Assembly (NCBI RefSeq): GCF_031987975.1
Contig: NZ_DALZYX010000005.1
Span: 332,069-396,068 of the forward strand
Source of the DNA: Pseudescherichia sp031987975
GTDB taxonomy: Bacteria > Pseudomonadota > Gammaproteobacteria > Enterobacterales > Enterobacteriaceae
Direction of reading: 5' to 3'
DNA length: 64,000 nucleotides
Shown piece after piece: positions 1 through 7,699 of the stretch (its first letter is position 1; each line of letters starts with the position of its first letter). The notes beneath the pieces are model-generated. The model saw only the letters and a program-made list of their open reading frames with translations. It was not told the DNA's origin and searched no databases. The translations under genes were made by a program, and so were the position numbers.

Positions 1-333
1 AGTGGTATGCGGACAGAAAAATCTGCAGAAAAGCTTATCGCATCGGTTTACCCGGCTAAGGCACTGATTATGCAAGGAGGATTAAATGCCTGGAAGGCAG
101 CTGGTTATCCTGTCACTACCGATCGCTTTCAGCCCTTACCTTTAATGCGACAGGTACAGATGACTGCTGGCGCATTGGTTCTCGGGGGAACACTCGCTGG
201 GGCAACGCTAGCTTCAACCTTTTATATTATACCCGGATTGGTAGGGGCCGGCCTGATATTTGCTGGCGCAACGGGCTGGTGTGGAATGGCGAAATTATTG
301 GCAGTCATGCCGTGGAATATTCAGAAAAAATAG
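1..333 (+). CDS. Rhodanese / DUF2892 inner-membrane protein, 3' part only
   Basis: The gene runs in from the left edge. Reading from base 1 gives Ser-Gly-Met-Arg-Thr, the end of the rhodanese active-site loop CxxGxR, so the catalytic cysteine lies just outside the window. About 30 residues then complete the rhodanese fold (MQGGLNAWKAAGYPV). The C-terminal part has two hydrophobic membrane segments ending in GWCGMAKLLAVMPWN, the DUF2892 pattern found behind rhodanese domains in YgaP-like proteins. By family it is a membrane-anchored sulfurtransferase; its sulfur donor and acceptor are unknown. The ATG at base 7 is internal and not the true start. Confidence 0.85.
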   Translation, partial: SGMRTEKSAEKLIASVYPAKALIMQGGLNAWKAAGYPVTTDRFQPLPLMRQVQMTAGALVLGGTLAGATLASTFYIIPGLVGAGLIFAGATGWCGMAKLLAVMPWNIQKK

Positions 334-361
334 ACGCAACCCTGGCAGATAACATTTCAAT

Positions 362-676
362 TTATTCAAGCGGCGACACCGTAGCTACCGTATGCTGGAA
401 AACATAGGGATCGGAGAGCAACTCAAACTGCTCGTCATCCGGGTAAGTCACAGCCACATGATAATCCTCCCCTGCAAATGCTTTCACCGCCGATAAATCA
501 TCCCAATAGGTAGCGAGGAAATAATGCTCCCAGTCGCCTTGCGTCTCTCTGCGAACAAACGCCCCACGATTTCCCGGTACGCTTTTTGAGTGTTCGACGC
601 CCGTTTTATTGAGATGTTCTGCAAAGCCTTCAGCGTGTTTCAGTGGAACGCAGCCGTGCCATGTACGGACGATCAT
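362..676 (-). CDS. Small antibiotic-biosynthesis-monooxygenase-like (ABM fold) protein
   Basis: A 104-residue soluble protein without signal peptide or membrane segment. It begins MIVRTWHG and carries the ferredoxin-like dimeric alpha/beta-barrel pattern of ABM and DUF4937-type proteins: an N-terminal strand, a helix around residues 14-24, and a central FLATYWDDLSAVKAFAG segment. Such proteins are often heme- or quinone-related monooxygenases or simply dimeric folds of unknown role. It is convergent with the rhodanese gene, and a purine-rich AGGAGA lies just upstream of the ATG. The function is not recognised from sequence; the family call is moderately sure. Confidence 0.65.
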   Translation of the reverse strand: MIVRTWHGCVPLKHAEGFAEHLNKTGVEHSKSVPGNRGAFVRRETQGDWEHYFLATYWDDLSAVKAFAGEDYHVAVTYPDDEQFELLSDPYVFQHTVATVSPLE

Positions 677-763
677 GATTTATCTCCTCTTAACGTTAGC
701 GTATTACACTATCATTAATGAAGTCAAAAAGAGAAGCATAATCAATGGCTTTCCACCCTTATA

Positions 764-807
764 GAAAAGGGCCACTGGCCTGAGCCAGCAACCCTTATAA
801 AGGCGCT
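764..807 (-). terminator. 3' end and fold-back element of hok mRNA
   Basis: On the minus strand AGCGCC (807-802) is followed by TTTATAA and a hairpin with arms AAGGG-GCTGGC and GCCAG-GCCCTT, then TTTTC. The layout matches the 3' end of plasmid R1 hok mRNA as remembered. AGCGCC can pair with GGCGCT at the predicted 5' end (1196-1191), the long-range closure that keeps full-length hok mRNA untranslated. Confidence 0.65.
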
Positions 808-841
808 CGTGATACGCATATGCCCGGCAACACCAGTCCTG

Positions 842-862
842 AAAAGGCGGGGTTGCCCCGCC
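842..862 (-). terminator. GC-rich hairpin just after hok
   Basis: GGCGGGG (846-852), loop TTG, CCCCGCC (856-862). Read on the minus strand the hairpin is followed by TTTTC, as for an intrinsic terminator or the stable 3' stem of processed hok mRNA. It starts nine bases after the hok stop codon. Confidence 0.6.
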
Positions 863-870
863 CCAGGTGG

Positions 871-1029
871 CTACTTACCGGATTCGTAAGCCATTGAAGC
901 AGCCACCTCCCTGCTCCCGTCTCTGTAGCGAATTTCACACAGTGATTTTCGCGTCAGCCAGGTGAATATCAACAGTGTTAAACACACGATTAATAGGCAC
1001 CAGATGAGAGCGTTCCGTGGCAGCTTCAT
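871..1029 (-). CDS. hok: Hok-family type I toxin (small membrane-killing peptide)
   Basis: The 52-residue peptide begins MKLPRNALIW, then has one hydrophobic segment (about residues 8-25, LIWCLLIVCLTLLIFTW), a positively charged TRK, the conserved SLCEIRYRDG block and a C-terminal MAYESGK. All are Hok/Gef hallmarks, and it resembles plasmid R1 Hok far more than the chromosomal HokB or HokC peptides. Hok proteins insert into the inner membrane and depolarise it when made in excess. The ATG is preceded by AAGGAGAAGAAGGCT. Translation is expected to depend on the overlapping mok frame and to be blocked by Sok RNA. Nothing appears truncated. Confidence 0.93.
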   Translation of the reverse strand: MKLPRNALIWCLLIVCLTLLIFTWLTRKSLCEIRYRDGSREVAASMAYESGK

Positions 1030-1087
1030 AGCCTTCTTCTCCTTGCCTTGCGGCGGGTAAACGGCTACTCTGATGTTGTCTAGGCAT
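935..1087 (-). CDS. mok: Mok, regulatory frame overlapping hok
   Basis: A 50-codon frame starts at ATG 1087-1085 (MPRQHQSSRL) and ends at a TGA inside hok, in the +1 frame relative to hok. In the R1 system, mok translation is needed for hok translation, and Sok RNA blocks mok. Position, overlap and start context all match. The peptide itself need not have a function. Confidence 0.8.
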   Translation of the reverse strand: MPRQHQSSRLPAARQGEEGYEAATERSHLVPINRVFNTVDIHLADAKITV

Positions 1088-1140
1088 ACAGGTGGCCTCG
1101 TGGATTAATGAAAATTAACTACGGGGCTTTCTGCTTTTTA
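1078..1140 (+). ncRNA. sok: Sok antisense RNA of the hok locus
   Basis: Opposite the mok start and leader, the plus strand carries TTGCCT (1043-1048), a 17-base spacer and TACTCT (1066-1071), a fair sigma-70 promoter, then about 60 bases. These include a stem-loop, CCTCGTG with AATGAAAATTAA in the loop and CTACGGGG, ending in CTTTCTGCTTTTT. Size, stem-loop and position agree with Sok of R1, which pairs with the mok leader, blocks translation and leads to RNase III cleavage. The ends are estimated. Confidence 0.72.
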
Positions 1141-1174
1141 CCTCTCCGCAAACCAACATCTCTACCGACTGCAT

Positions 1175-1208
1175 GAGGCAAAAAGCCTCAAGCGCCATGG
1201 CTATTCTA
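1175..1208 (-). promoter_or_regulatory. hok mRNA promoter and 5' tac stem
   Basis: On the minus strand TAGAAT (1208-1203) is a good -10 box and places the start near 1196, whose transcript begins GGCGCTTGAGGC. The hairpin GAGGC-TTTTT-GCCTC follows at 1189-1175, the tac stem known from R1 hok mRNA. The -35 region (about 1226-1231) is weak. Confidence 0.6.
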
Positions 1209-1248
1209 CTACTTCTGTTCTCTGCCTGTTGCGGCGAGCCTCGCAGGG

Positions 1249-2352
1249 TCAGGACTTAAAGAGATTTTTGAGCGTATGCGGCTGGCAACGCAGGTACTGG
1301 CTGGCTGCCCGCACCTGGGCGCCAAGCGTCGCAGCGGCATGCCATGGCCAACGCGGATCGTACAGCGCCGTGCGTGCAATCCCGATAATATCTGCATCGC
1401 CGCTCGAGACGATTGCCTCGGCGTGTTGTGGTTCGGTGATTAATCCCACCGCAACAACAGGAATGCTTACAGCGGATTTTACCGCTCTTGCTAGCGGGAC
1501 CTGATACCCTGGATAGACATCGATTTTTTGATCGGGGTGAAGACCACCGCTGGATACATGGATTACATCGACACCGCGTGCCTCAAGCATTTTGGCAAAC
1601 TCCACAGCCTCGGCAATATCGAATCCGCCCTCAACCCAGTCGGTCGCTGAAATGCGCACGCTGATCGCTTTTTCTGCCGGGAAGGCTTCACGAACCACGT
1701 CAAAAATTTCCAGCGGGAATCTGGCGCGGTTCTCCAGCGAGCCGCCGTATTCATCAGTACGCTGGTTTGATAGCGGCGACAGGAACTGATGCAGCAGATA
1801 GCCATGCGCGGCGTGAATTTGAATCAGATCGATATTTAGTTTGGCAGCGCGTTTCGCGGCATTGGCAAACTGGGTGCGGATCTCGTCTAGCCCGGCACTG
1901 TCCAGAGCGGTAGGAGGCGTATAGCCCGAGCTGTAAGGAACGGCGGAAGGCGCTAACGTTTGCCAGCCGTTTTGCTGGTCAGGCGGTATCTGGCCCTGTT
2001 TATCCCACGGTTTGTAGGTCGATGCTTTCCGTCCTGCGTGAGCCAGCTGGATCGCAATGGGCATATCCGACCATTTACGTATGGAATCAAGAACCCGGGC
2101 CATTGCAGCCTCAGTTTTATCATCATAGAGACCGACGTCAGCAAAAGTGATGCGTCCTTCAGGAGAGACCGCTGTCGCTTCAATGGTAAGCAAACCTGCA
2201 CCCGATTGCGCAAGCTGCCCCAGATGCATAGCGTGCCAGTCAGTCATGCATCCCTCTTCAGCCGAATACTGGCACATAGGCGCGATGACGATCCGGTTTT
2301 CAATCTCCAGATTTCTGATGCGTAGCGGTGTAAATAGCGTGGGATTAGACAT
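1249..2352 (-). CDS. Old-yellow-enzyme-type NADH:flavin oxidoreductase (YqjM/XenA-like)
   Basis: A 367-residue soluble TIM-barrel flavoprotein that should use FMN and NAD(P)H to reduce activated C=C bonds. Visible marks are APMCQYS (Cys27, as in the redox-tuning Cys of YqjM-class enzymes), the substrate-anchoring pair His180/His183 in IHAAHGYLLHQF, the NQRTDEYGGSLENRARF block, and GLITEPQHAE near the FMN phosphate site. I chose the ATG at 2352 (MSNPTLFTPL) because the family starts there and AGAGAG lies upstream; a longer frame reaches 2418. It stands alone between ptsG and hok. The natural substrate is unknown. Confidence 0.9.
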   Translation of the reverse strand: MSNPTLFTPLRIRNLEIENRIVIAPMCQYSAEEGCMTDWHAMHLGQLAQSGAGLLTIEATAVSPEGRITFADVGLYDDKTEAAMARVLDSIRKWSDMPIAIQLAHAGRKASTYKPWDKQGQIPPDQQNGWQTLAPSAVPYSSGYTPPTALDSAGLDEIRTQFANAAKRAAKLNIDLIQIHAAHGYLLHQFLSPLSNQRTDEYGGSLENRARFPLEIFDVVREAFPAEKAISVRISATDWVEGGFDIAEAVEFAKMLEARGVDVIHVSSGGLHPDQKIDVYPGYQVPLARAVKSAVSIPVVAVGLITEPQHAEAIVSSGDADIIGIARTALYDPRWPWHAAATLGAQVRAASQYLRCQPHTLKNLFKS

Positions 2353-2462
2353 ACAAATACTCTCTGTTTCAGCATTGGACAGGTATGAAAATCTTAGCCT
2401 CCATTCGTTACTTATCATAGTGATTACGCTTTAAGGGCATGAATTACCAAAGGGTAAGCAAT

Positions 2463-2487
2463 AAAAAAGGGAGCCTTGCGGCTCCCT
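2463..2487 (-). terminator. Intrinsic terminator of ptsG
   Basis: GGGAGCC (2469-2475), loop TTGC, GGCTCCC (2480-2486). On the minus strand it is followed by TTTTTT, about 20 bases after the ptsG stop codon. Confidence 0.88.
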
Positions 2488-2507
2488 CAGTCTCCCCAGA
2501 CTGCAAA

Positions 2508-3941
2508 TTAGCTGTTGCGGATGTACTCATCCATTTCGGTTTTCAGGTTATCGGATTTGGTACCGAAAATGGCCTGAACGCCCGAACCTGCAACCACCAC
2601 ACCCGCTGCACCCAGTTTCTTCAGGCCAGCCTGGTCAACCTTCGCCACGTCGGCCACGCTCACGCGCAGACGAGTAATACAGGCGTCGAGGTTAGTGATG
2701 TTCTCTTTACCACCGAAGGCGGAGACCAGTGCCGGAGCCATCTCGCTGGTTGCGCCAGCTTTAGAATCTTCGGTTGCGTCTTCACGACCCGGGGTCTTCA
2801 GATCCAGCGCTTTGATCAGCACGCGGAACACGGTGTAGTAGATTGCCGCGTAGCACAGGCCAACAATCGGGAACAGCCACAGTTTGCTGCCGTTACCGCT
2901 CAGCACGATGAAGTCGATCAGACCGTGTGAGAAGGAGGTCCCGTCACGCATACCCAGCAGGATACAGATCGGGAAGGCCAGACCTGCCAGCACCGCATGG
3001 ATTGCGTAGAGGATCGGCGCAACGAACATGAAGGAGAACTCGATCGGCTCGGTGATACCGGTCAGGAACGAGGTCAGCGCGGCGGAGATCATGATACCGC
3101 CCACTTTGGCACGGTTTTCCGGTTTTGCAGAGTGCCAGATGGCAATCGCAGCAGCCGGCAGGCCGTACATTTTGAACAGGAAGCCACCGGAGAGTTTACC
3201 TGCGGTCGGGTCGCCTGCCATGTAGCGCGGGATATCGCCGTGGAAGACCTGGCCTGCCGCGTTGGTGTATTCACCAATCTGCATCTGGAAAGGAACGTTC
3301 CAGATGTGGTGCAGACCGAACGGTACCAGGCAGCGTTCAATGAAGCCGTAGATACCAAACGCCACAACCGGGTTCTGGTAAGCAGCCCACTGGGAGAAGG
3401 TCTGGATAGCCGTACCGATCGGTGGCCAAATGAAGGAGAGGATTACGCCCATGAAGATCGCTGCCAGACCAGAGATGATCGGCACGAAACGCTTACCGGC
3501 GAAGAAGCCCAGATACTCAGGAAGCTTGATGCGGTAGAAGCGGTTGAACATGTAGGCGGCAATCGCACCCGCGATGATCCCGCCGAGAACACCGGTATCC
3601 GCCAGGTGTTTCGCCGCGATCTCTTCCGCAGGCAGATGCAGCACCAGCGGCGCAACCACGGCCATGGTTTTCACCATGATGCCATAGGCAACCACTGCAG
3701 CCAGCGCAGACACGCCGTCGTTATTGGTAAAGCCAAGCGCAACACCGATAGCGAAAATCAGAGGCATGTTAGCAAAAACGGAACCGCCCGCTTCTGCCAT
3801 AACGTGGGAAACCACTTCTGGTAGCCAGGTAAAGTTTGCCGAACCGACGCCAAGCAGGATACCTGCAATGGGCAGTACGGAAACGGGCAGCATCAGTGAT
3901 TTACCGACCTTTTGCAGGTTAGCAAATGCATTCTTAAACAT
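2508..3941 (-). CDS. ptsG: PTS glucose-specific transporter EIICB
   Basis: At 477 residues it has the same length as E. coli PtsG. It imports glucose through the inner membrane while phosphorylating it, taking phosphate from EIIA-Glc (Crr). Residues 1 to about 385 form the EIIC membrane domain (start MFKNAFANLQKVGKSLMLPV; GITEPIEF loop). A short linker leads to EIIB with the phosphorylated Cys421 in NLDACITRLR. It has its own leader and terminator and is not in an operon with ycfH. CRP, Mlc and the small RNA SgrS are expected to control it, since all three sites are recognisable upstream. Confidence 0.98.
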   Translation of the reverse strand: MFKNAFANLQKVGKSLMLPVSVLPIAGILLGVGSANFTWLPEVVSHVMAEAGGSVFANMPLIFAIGVALGFTNNDGVSALAAVVAYGIMVKTMAVVAPLVLHLPAEEIAAKHLADTGVLGGIIAGAIAAYMFNRFYRIKLPEYLGFFAGKRFVPIISGLAAIFMGVILSFIWPPIGTAIQTFSQWAAYQNPVVAFGIYGFIERCLVPFGLHHIWNVPFQMQIGEYTNAAGQVFHGDIPRYMAGDPTAGKLSGGFLFKMYGLPAAAIAIWHSAKPENRAKVGGIMISAALTSFLTGITEPIEFSFMFVAPILYAIHAVLAGLAFPICILLGMRDGTSFSHGLIDFIVLSGNGSKLWLFPIVGLCYAAIYYTVFRVLIKALDLKTPGREDATEDSKAGATSEMAPALVSAFGGKENITNLDACITRLRVSVADVAKVDQAGLKKLGAAGVVVAGSGVQAIFGTKSDNLKTEMDEYIRNS

Positions 3942-4098
3942 AATTGAGAGTGCTCCTGAGTATTTGTGCTTTTTTGTACGTTTTCACGCATTGGCGCGGG
4001 GGGAGAACCGCGCCCTGGTCAGAGCATCTAAGTGCCCTTTATTTATTACACAGAGTAAAATAAATCGTCCCAAGTTTGTTTGACCGCTATCACGTTTC
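3942..4098 (-). promoter_or_regulatory. ptsG control region: CRP site, Mlc operator, SgrS target
   Basis: Reading toward ptsG on the minus strand: CGTGATAGCGGTCAAA (4094-4079) fits a CRP half-site pair; TTATTTTACTCTGTGTAA within 4064-4041 matches the Mlc operator of E. coli ptsG; and CTCAGGAGCACTCTCAATT, directly before the ATG, is the ribosome-binding stretch that SgrS pairs with during glucose-phosphate stress. SgrS itself is not in this window. Confidence 0.8.
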
Positions 4099-4155
4099 AA
4101 AACGCAGCCGCCGCAAAACTTTCACATATTTACAAAAAAGGTGCCAGGACGCGTG

Positions 4156-4192
4156 AAAAATGGCGTTCACCGCCCCGTTTACGGCGGTGAAC
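4156..4192 (-). terminator. Probable terminator of the tmk-holB-ycfH transcript
   Basis: A perfect 10-base stem, GTTCACCGCC (4165-4174) with GGCGGTGAAC (4183-4192), lies 48 bases after the ycfH stop. On the minus strand it is followed by GCCATTTTTC. The T run is slightly displaced, so efficiency is uncertain. Confidence 0.6.
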
Positions 4193-4239
4193 TTTACTCG
4201 CATTGCAAATTAATTACGAGCTTTAAAAAAACAGACTTA

Positions 4240-5034
4240 TCAGCGGGATTGCAGGCGTGCGGGGTCAATATGGAACAGCGTGGCGAAGTTCTGCGTGGTC
4301 TGCTGCGCCAGCGTTTCCAACGATACGCCCTTCAGCACTGCCATGTACTCCGCCACGTCGCGGGTCATTGCAGGCTGGTTCTCTTTGCCCCGGTGCGGCA
4401 CCGGTGCCAGATAGGGTGAGTCCGTCTCTACCAGCATTCTGTCCAGCGGTACGTAGCGTGCAGCGTCGCGCAGCTGTTCAGCGTTACGGAACGTAACAAT
4501 GCCAGAAAACGAAATATAGAAGCCCATATCCAGCAGCTTACCTGCCGTTTCTCTGTCTTCTGTGAAACAGTGTAGTACGCCACCGCAATCCGTCACCTTT
4601 TCCTCGGCCAGAATCGCCAACGTGTCTTCGCGGGCATCGCGGGTATGGACAATCACCGGCTTATTCAGCTCGCGACCAATGCGGATATGGTTGCGGAACG
4701 ACTCCTGTTGGATGGGTTTGGTTTCCGGCGTATAGAAGTAATCCAACCCGGTTTCACCCATCGCCACCACGCCCTCCTCTGCCGCCAGAATACGCAGATC
4801 CTCGACGTCATACGCCTCGTCCTGGTTCAGCGGATGCACGCCGCAGGAGAAGGCAACGTTGTCACGATTGCCCACCAGCTCACGCATGGCGCGGTAGCCC
4901 GGCAGCGTGGTGGCGACGGCGAGGCAGAACTTAACGTCGCGAGCGGCGGCTTTAGCGAGCACGTCGTCCACGTTCTTATGCAGAGATTGGTAATCAAGGC
5001 CATCAAGATGGCAGTGGGAGTCGACTAAAAACAT
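4240..5034 (-). CDS. ycfH: TatD-family metal-dependent hydrolase YcfH
   Basis: A 264-residue cytosolic TIM-barrel amidohydrolase-like protein. The N-terminal metal-binding motif is DSHCHLD. Further ligands fit the family: Glu in MGETGLDY, His in VIVHTRDA, His in LHCFTE and Asp in VETDSPYLAP. TatD relatives act as metal-dependent 3'-5' DNA exonucleases, but the exact substrate of YcfH is not settled. It lies ten bases after holB on the same strand and probably shares its transcript. Confidence 0.93.
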   Translation of the reverse strand: MFLVDSHCHLDGLDYQSLHKNVDDVLAKAAARDVKFCLAVATTLPGYRAMRELVGNRDNVAFSCGVHPLNQDEAYDVEDLRILAAEEGVVAMGETGLDYFYTPETKPIQQESFRNHIRIGRELNKPVIVHTRDAREDTLAILAEEKVTDCGGVLHCFTEDRETAGKLLDMGFYISFSGIVTFRNAEQLRDAARYVPLDRMLVETDSPYLAPVPHRGKENQPAMTRDVAEYMAVLKGVSLETLAQQTTQNFATLFHIDPARLQSR

Positions 5035-5044
5035 AATGTCTCTC

Positions 5045-6049
5045 TTAAAGATGGGATACAGGCAGCACGGCGTCGGGTTGCAGCCAGTGCTCCTGGCTCA
5101 GGAGTAAATCGGTTAATAGCAGTTCACGATTGACGCCGGTCACGGTTAGCAGCTGCTCCCGGCAGGTAAAGATCGCCGCTAAGATAACGCGCAACCGGGC
5201 AGGCGCAATAATTTTAGCCAGTCGGACCACCAGCGAATGCGCATCGGCGTTGCTAAGCAGCGTGGCTCCCTGCTGAATTTTCATCGCATCGAGATAGAGC
5301 GAAGCCAGCCAGTGCAGGCGCTCGGCCACGCTGTCATGGTTCAGCGCAGGCAGCAGTGAGAGCCAGTCGCTGCTGGTCAGCGCTGCATCGACAGCGGTAC
5401 ACAGCGCCTGGCGCTGCGCCCAGGCATCGGTAGAGAGCAGGGTTTGCGCTGCGCCCGGCGCGCCGCCGCAGAGGCGCAAAGCCGTGAGGATCGCCTCGGG
5501 CGAGATCTGAACCTCCCGCGACAGCCAGGCGCAGGCGTAGCGCTCATCCGGTGGCGCAAGGTGATGCAGGCGACAGCGGCTGCGTAAGGTGGCCAGCAGG
5601 CGGGCGGGTTCGCGACAGGCGAGGAAGAACCAGGTGTTAGCCGGCGGCTCCTCCAGCGTTTTAAGCAGGGCGTTAGCGGCAGCCTCGGTCAGCCGGGCCG
5701 CATCGCTAACCCATACTACCTTCGCGCCGTTCAGGCGAGCGTGCTCGTAAAGCTTCTCGCTAACCTCGCGCACCGCATCGATGCCGAGCGTGCTTTTACC
5801 CTTCTCTGGCTCCAGCATATAGTAGTCGGGGTGGGTTCCCGCCTGCATTAGTTGACAGCCGCGACAGCGACCGCAGCTTTTATGTCCGTCGGGCTGCTGG
5901 CAGAGCAGGTAGCGCGTCAGGGCATAGATTAACGCCTCGTCACCCATCCCAGGCAGAGCGTGGATCAGTAGCGCATGGTGTCCGCGTCCGGCCTGGTAAC
6001 TGGCAACCAGACGTTCAAAGTCGGGGCGTAACCATGGATACCATTTCAT
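5045..6049 (-). CDS. holB: DNA polymerase III delta-prime subunit
   Basis: This 334-residue protein is a core part of the clamp-loader (gamma) complex that opens the beta clamp on DNA. It has an AAA+ fold with a degenerate nucleotide-binding loop (GMGDEAL instead of a true P-loop), as expected for delta-prime, and a zinc module (CQQPDGHKSCGRCRGCQ, about residues 50-65). The sensor region TLRSRCR also fits. The ATG overlaps the tmk stop by four bases (ATGA), so translation is probably coupled. Confidence 0.97.
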   Translation of the reverse strand: MKWYPWLRPDFERLVASYQAGRGHHALLIHALPGMGDEALIYALTRYLLCQQPDGHKSCGRCRGCQLMQAGTHPDYYMLEPEKGKSTLGIDAVREVSEKLYEHARLNGAKVVWVSDAARLTEAAANALLKTLEEPPANTWFFLACREPARLLATLRSRCRLHHLAPPDERYACAWLSREVQISPEAILTALRLCGGAPGAAQTLLSTDAWAQRQALCTAVDAALTSSDWLSLLPALNHDSVAERLHWLASLYLDAMKIQQGATLLSNADAHSLVVRLAKIIAPARLRVILAAIFTCREQLLTVTGVNRELLLTDLLLSQEHWLQPDAVLPVSHL

Positions 6050-6687
6050 GCGCTCTGCTCCTGCACCCAGGCGGTGACCGTCTGGCGGATATCGCTCATC
6101 ACCTCCTCGAGGGAACGGGTGGCGTCGATGGTTTTGATCCGCGGATCGGCCACGGCAAGCTCCAGATAACGGGCGCGCGCGCGATGGAAGAAGTCATAGG
6201 ACTCCTGCTCAATGCGGTCCAGCTCGCCCCGGGCGCGGGCGCGTTTCAGGCCAACTTCCGGCTCCACGTCGAGATAGAGCGTCAGGTCCGGGCGGAAATC
6301 GCCTAATACGGTGTCGCGCAGGGTGGCCAGCATATGCGCATCAATGCCGCGTCCGCCGCCCTGATAGGCCTGAGTGGAGAGATCGTGGCGATCGCCAATC
6401 ACCCAGCAGCCTCGGGCCAGCGCGGGCTTGATAACGGTCTCCACGAGCTGAACGCGGGCAGCGTAGAACATCAACACTTCAGCTTTGTCGGTAATCACCT
6501 CATCGCCTACGGATTTGATATCCAGCACCAGGCTGCGCAACTTCTCAGCGAGCTGCGTGCCGCCTGGCTCACGGGTAAAGATCATCTCGTTTACGCCGAG
6601 CTGGGTCAGCGTCTCCACGACGGTATCGCGGGCGGTGGTCTTTCCGGCCCCTTCCAGCCCTTCGATAACGATATATTTACTGGCCAT
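6046..6687 (-). CDS. tmk: Thymidylate kinase
   Basis: A 213-residue cytosolic kinase that phosphorylates dTMP to dTDP with ATP. The P-loop is GLEGAGKTT (residues 9-17), the DRx-type motif is GDRHDLSTQAYQGGGR, and the lid region contains RARARGELDR. The length equals the E. coli enzyme. The gene overlaps mltG upstream by eleven bases and holB downstream by four. Confidence 0.98.
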   Translation of the reverse strand: MASKYIVIEGLEGAGKTTARDTVVETLTQLGVNEMIFTREPGGTQLAEKLRSLVLDIKSVGDEVITDKAEVLMFYAARVQLVETVIKPALARGCWVIGDRHDLSTQAYQGGGRGIDAHMLATLRDTVLGDFRPDLTLYLDVEPEVGLKRARARGELDRIEQESYDFFHRARARYLELAVADPRIKTIDATRSLEEVMSDIRQTVTAWVQEQSA

Positions 6688-7699
6688 TTTTTTCCTTAAG
6701 CACTTTCAGATAGTCCTGCACCGCGCGGTTGTGGCTGACGAGGTTGGTGGTAAAGGTATGCCCCCCTTTGCCATCAGCAACAAAATAGAGATACGGCGTC
6801 TTTGCCGGATGGGCGGCAGCACGCAGCGAGGCATCGCTCGGGATGGCAATCGGTCCCGGCGGCAGGCCGCTAATGGTGTAGGTATTATACGCCGTTGGCG
6901 TCTCCAGATCGCTACGGCTGATTTTACCGCTGTAGCTCTCCCCCATCCCGTAAATAACGGTGGGGTCGGTTTGCAGACGCATCCCGATACGCAGGCGGTT
7001 AATAAAGACCGAGGCAACCTGATCCCGCTCGCTGGCAACCGCCGTCTCTTTTTCAACGATCGAGGCCATAGTGACCAGCTGATTTTGATCCTTATACGGT
7101 AGACCCTCTGTCCGCCCTTCCCAGGCATTGTTTACCGCGGCGACCATTTTGTCGTGGGCACGCTTGAGCATGGCCACATCGGTGGTGTTCGCCGTGTAGA
7201 GCCAGGTATCGGGCCAGAACCATCCCTCGATCCATTCGGGATGGTCAAACTTGAGCACCTCCGCCACCGTGGCGTAGCTGTCATCCTTCAGGGTGTGCTG
7301 AATATAGGGCGCGTCCCGAAGCTGCTTCAGGTAGTCGCTAAGACGCATCCCCTCTACCAGCCGCAGTGGGAACTGTGCTTCTTTGCCGCTCTCCAGCAGC
7401 CGCAGCATATCGCGCACCGTCATATCCGGCGTAAAGCGATAGGTACCGGCCTTGAAGTGGGAGAGGTCCGGCTCTACGCGCAGCAGCCACTGGAATACGC
7501 GGGGTCGATTGATAATCTTCTCGCTATAGAGCTGGGTTCCCAGCGCCTGCCTGCCCGTGCCTGCTTTGAGGGTAAAGATAGTCTCTGCCTTGATCAGCAG
7601 CTTGCTGTCCGCCAGCTGGCGAACCTTCCAGTAACCTGCACCCGCAGCAATGCCCAGCACCACTAGCAGGAGTAAAACAAAACGAAACATTTTCTTCAT
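6677..7699 (-). CDS. mltG: Endolytic murein transglycosylase MltG (YceG)
   Basis: A 340-residue inner-membrane protein with one N-terminal membrane anchor (about residues 5-24, FVLLLLVVLGIAAGAGYW) and a periplasmic YceG domain. The catalytic glutamate is in ASIVEKETAV (about residue 218). It cuts nascent glycan strands and is thought to set strand length. It starts within four bases of the pabC stop, making a tightly packed pabC-mltG-tmk-holB run. Confidence 0.96.
   Translation of the reverse strand: MKKMFRFVLLLLVVLGIAAGAGYWKVRQLADSKLLIKAETIFTLKAGTGRQALGTQLYSEKIINRPRVFQWLLRVEPDLSHFKAGTYRFTPDMTVRDMLRLLESGKEAQFPLRLVEGMRLSDYLKQLRDAPYIQHTLKDDSYATVAEVLKFDHPEWIEGWFWPDTWLYTANTTDVAMLKRAHDKMVAAVNNAWEGRTEGLPYKDQNQLVTMASIVEKETAVASERDQVASVFINRLRIGMRLQTDPTVIYGMGESYSGKISRSDLETPTAYNTYTISGLPPGPIAIPSDASLRAAAHPAKTPYLYFVADGKGGHTFTTNLVSHNRAVQDYLKVLKEKNGQ

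Larger units (their letters stand above)
677..870. other. Intergenic stretch holding the 3' end of hok mRNA
   Basis: No coding sequence is visible. The right half contains the 3' untranslated part of the hok transcript, described separately. The left part is the upstream region of the ABM-like gene. Confidence 0.5.

Noticed and set aside
2997..3824. 275-codon plus-strand frame inside ptsG
   Set aside because: It is antisense to a highly conserved gene, with no ribosome site and Arg/His-rich shadow composition.
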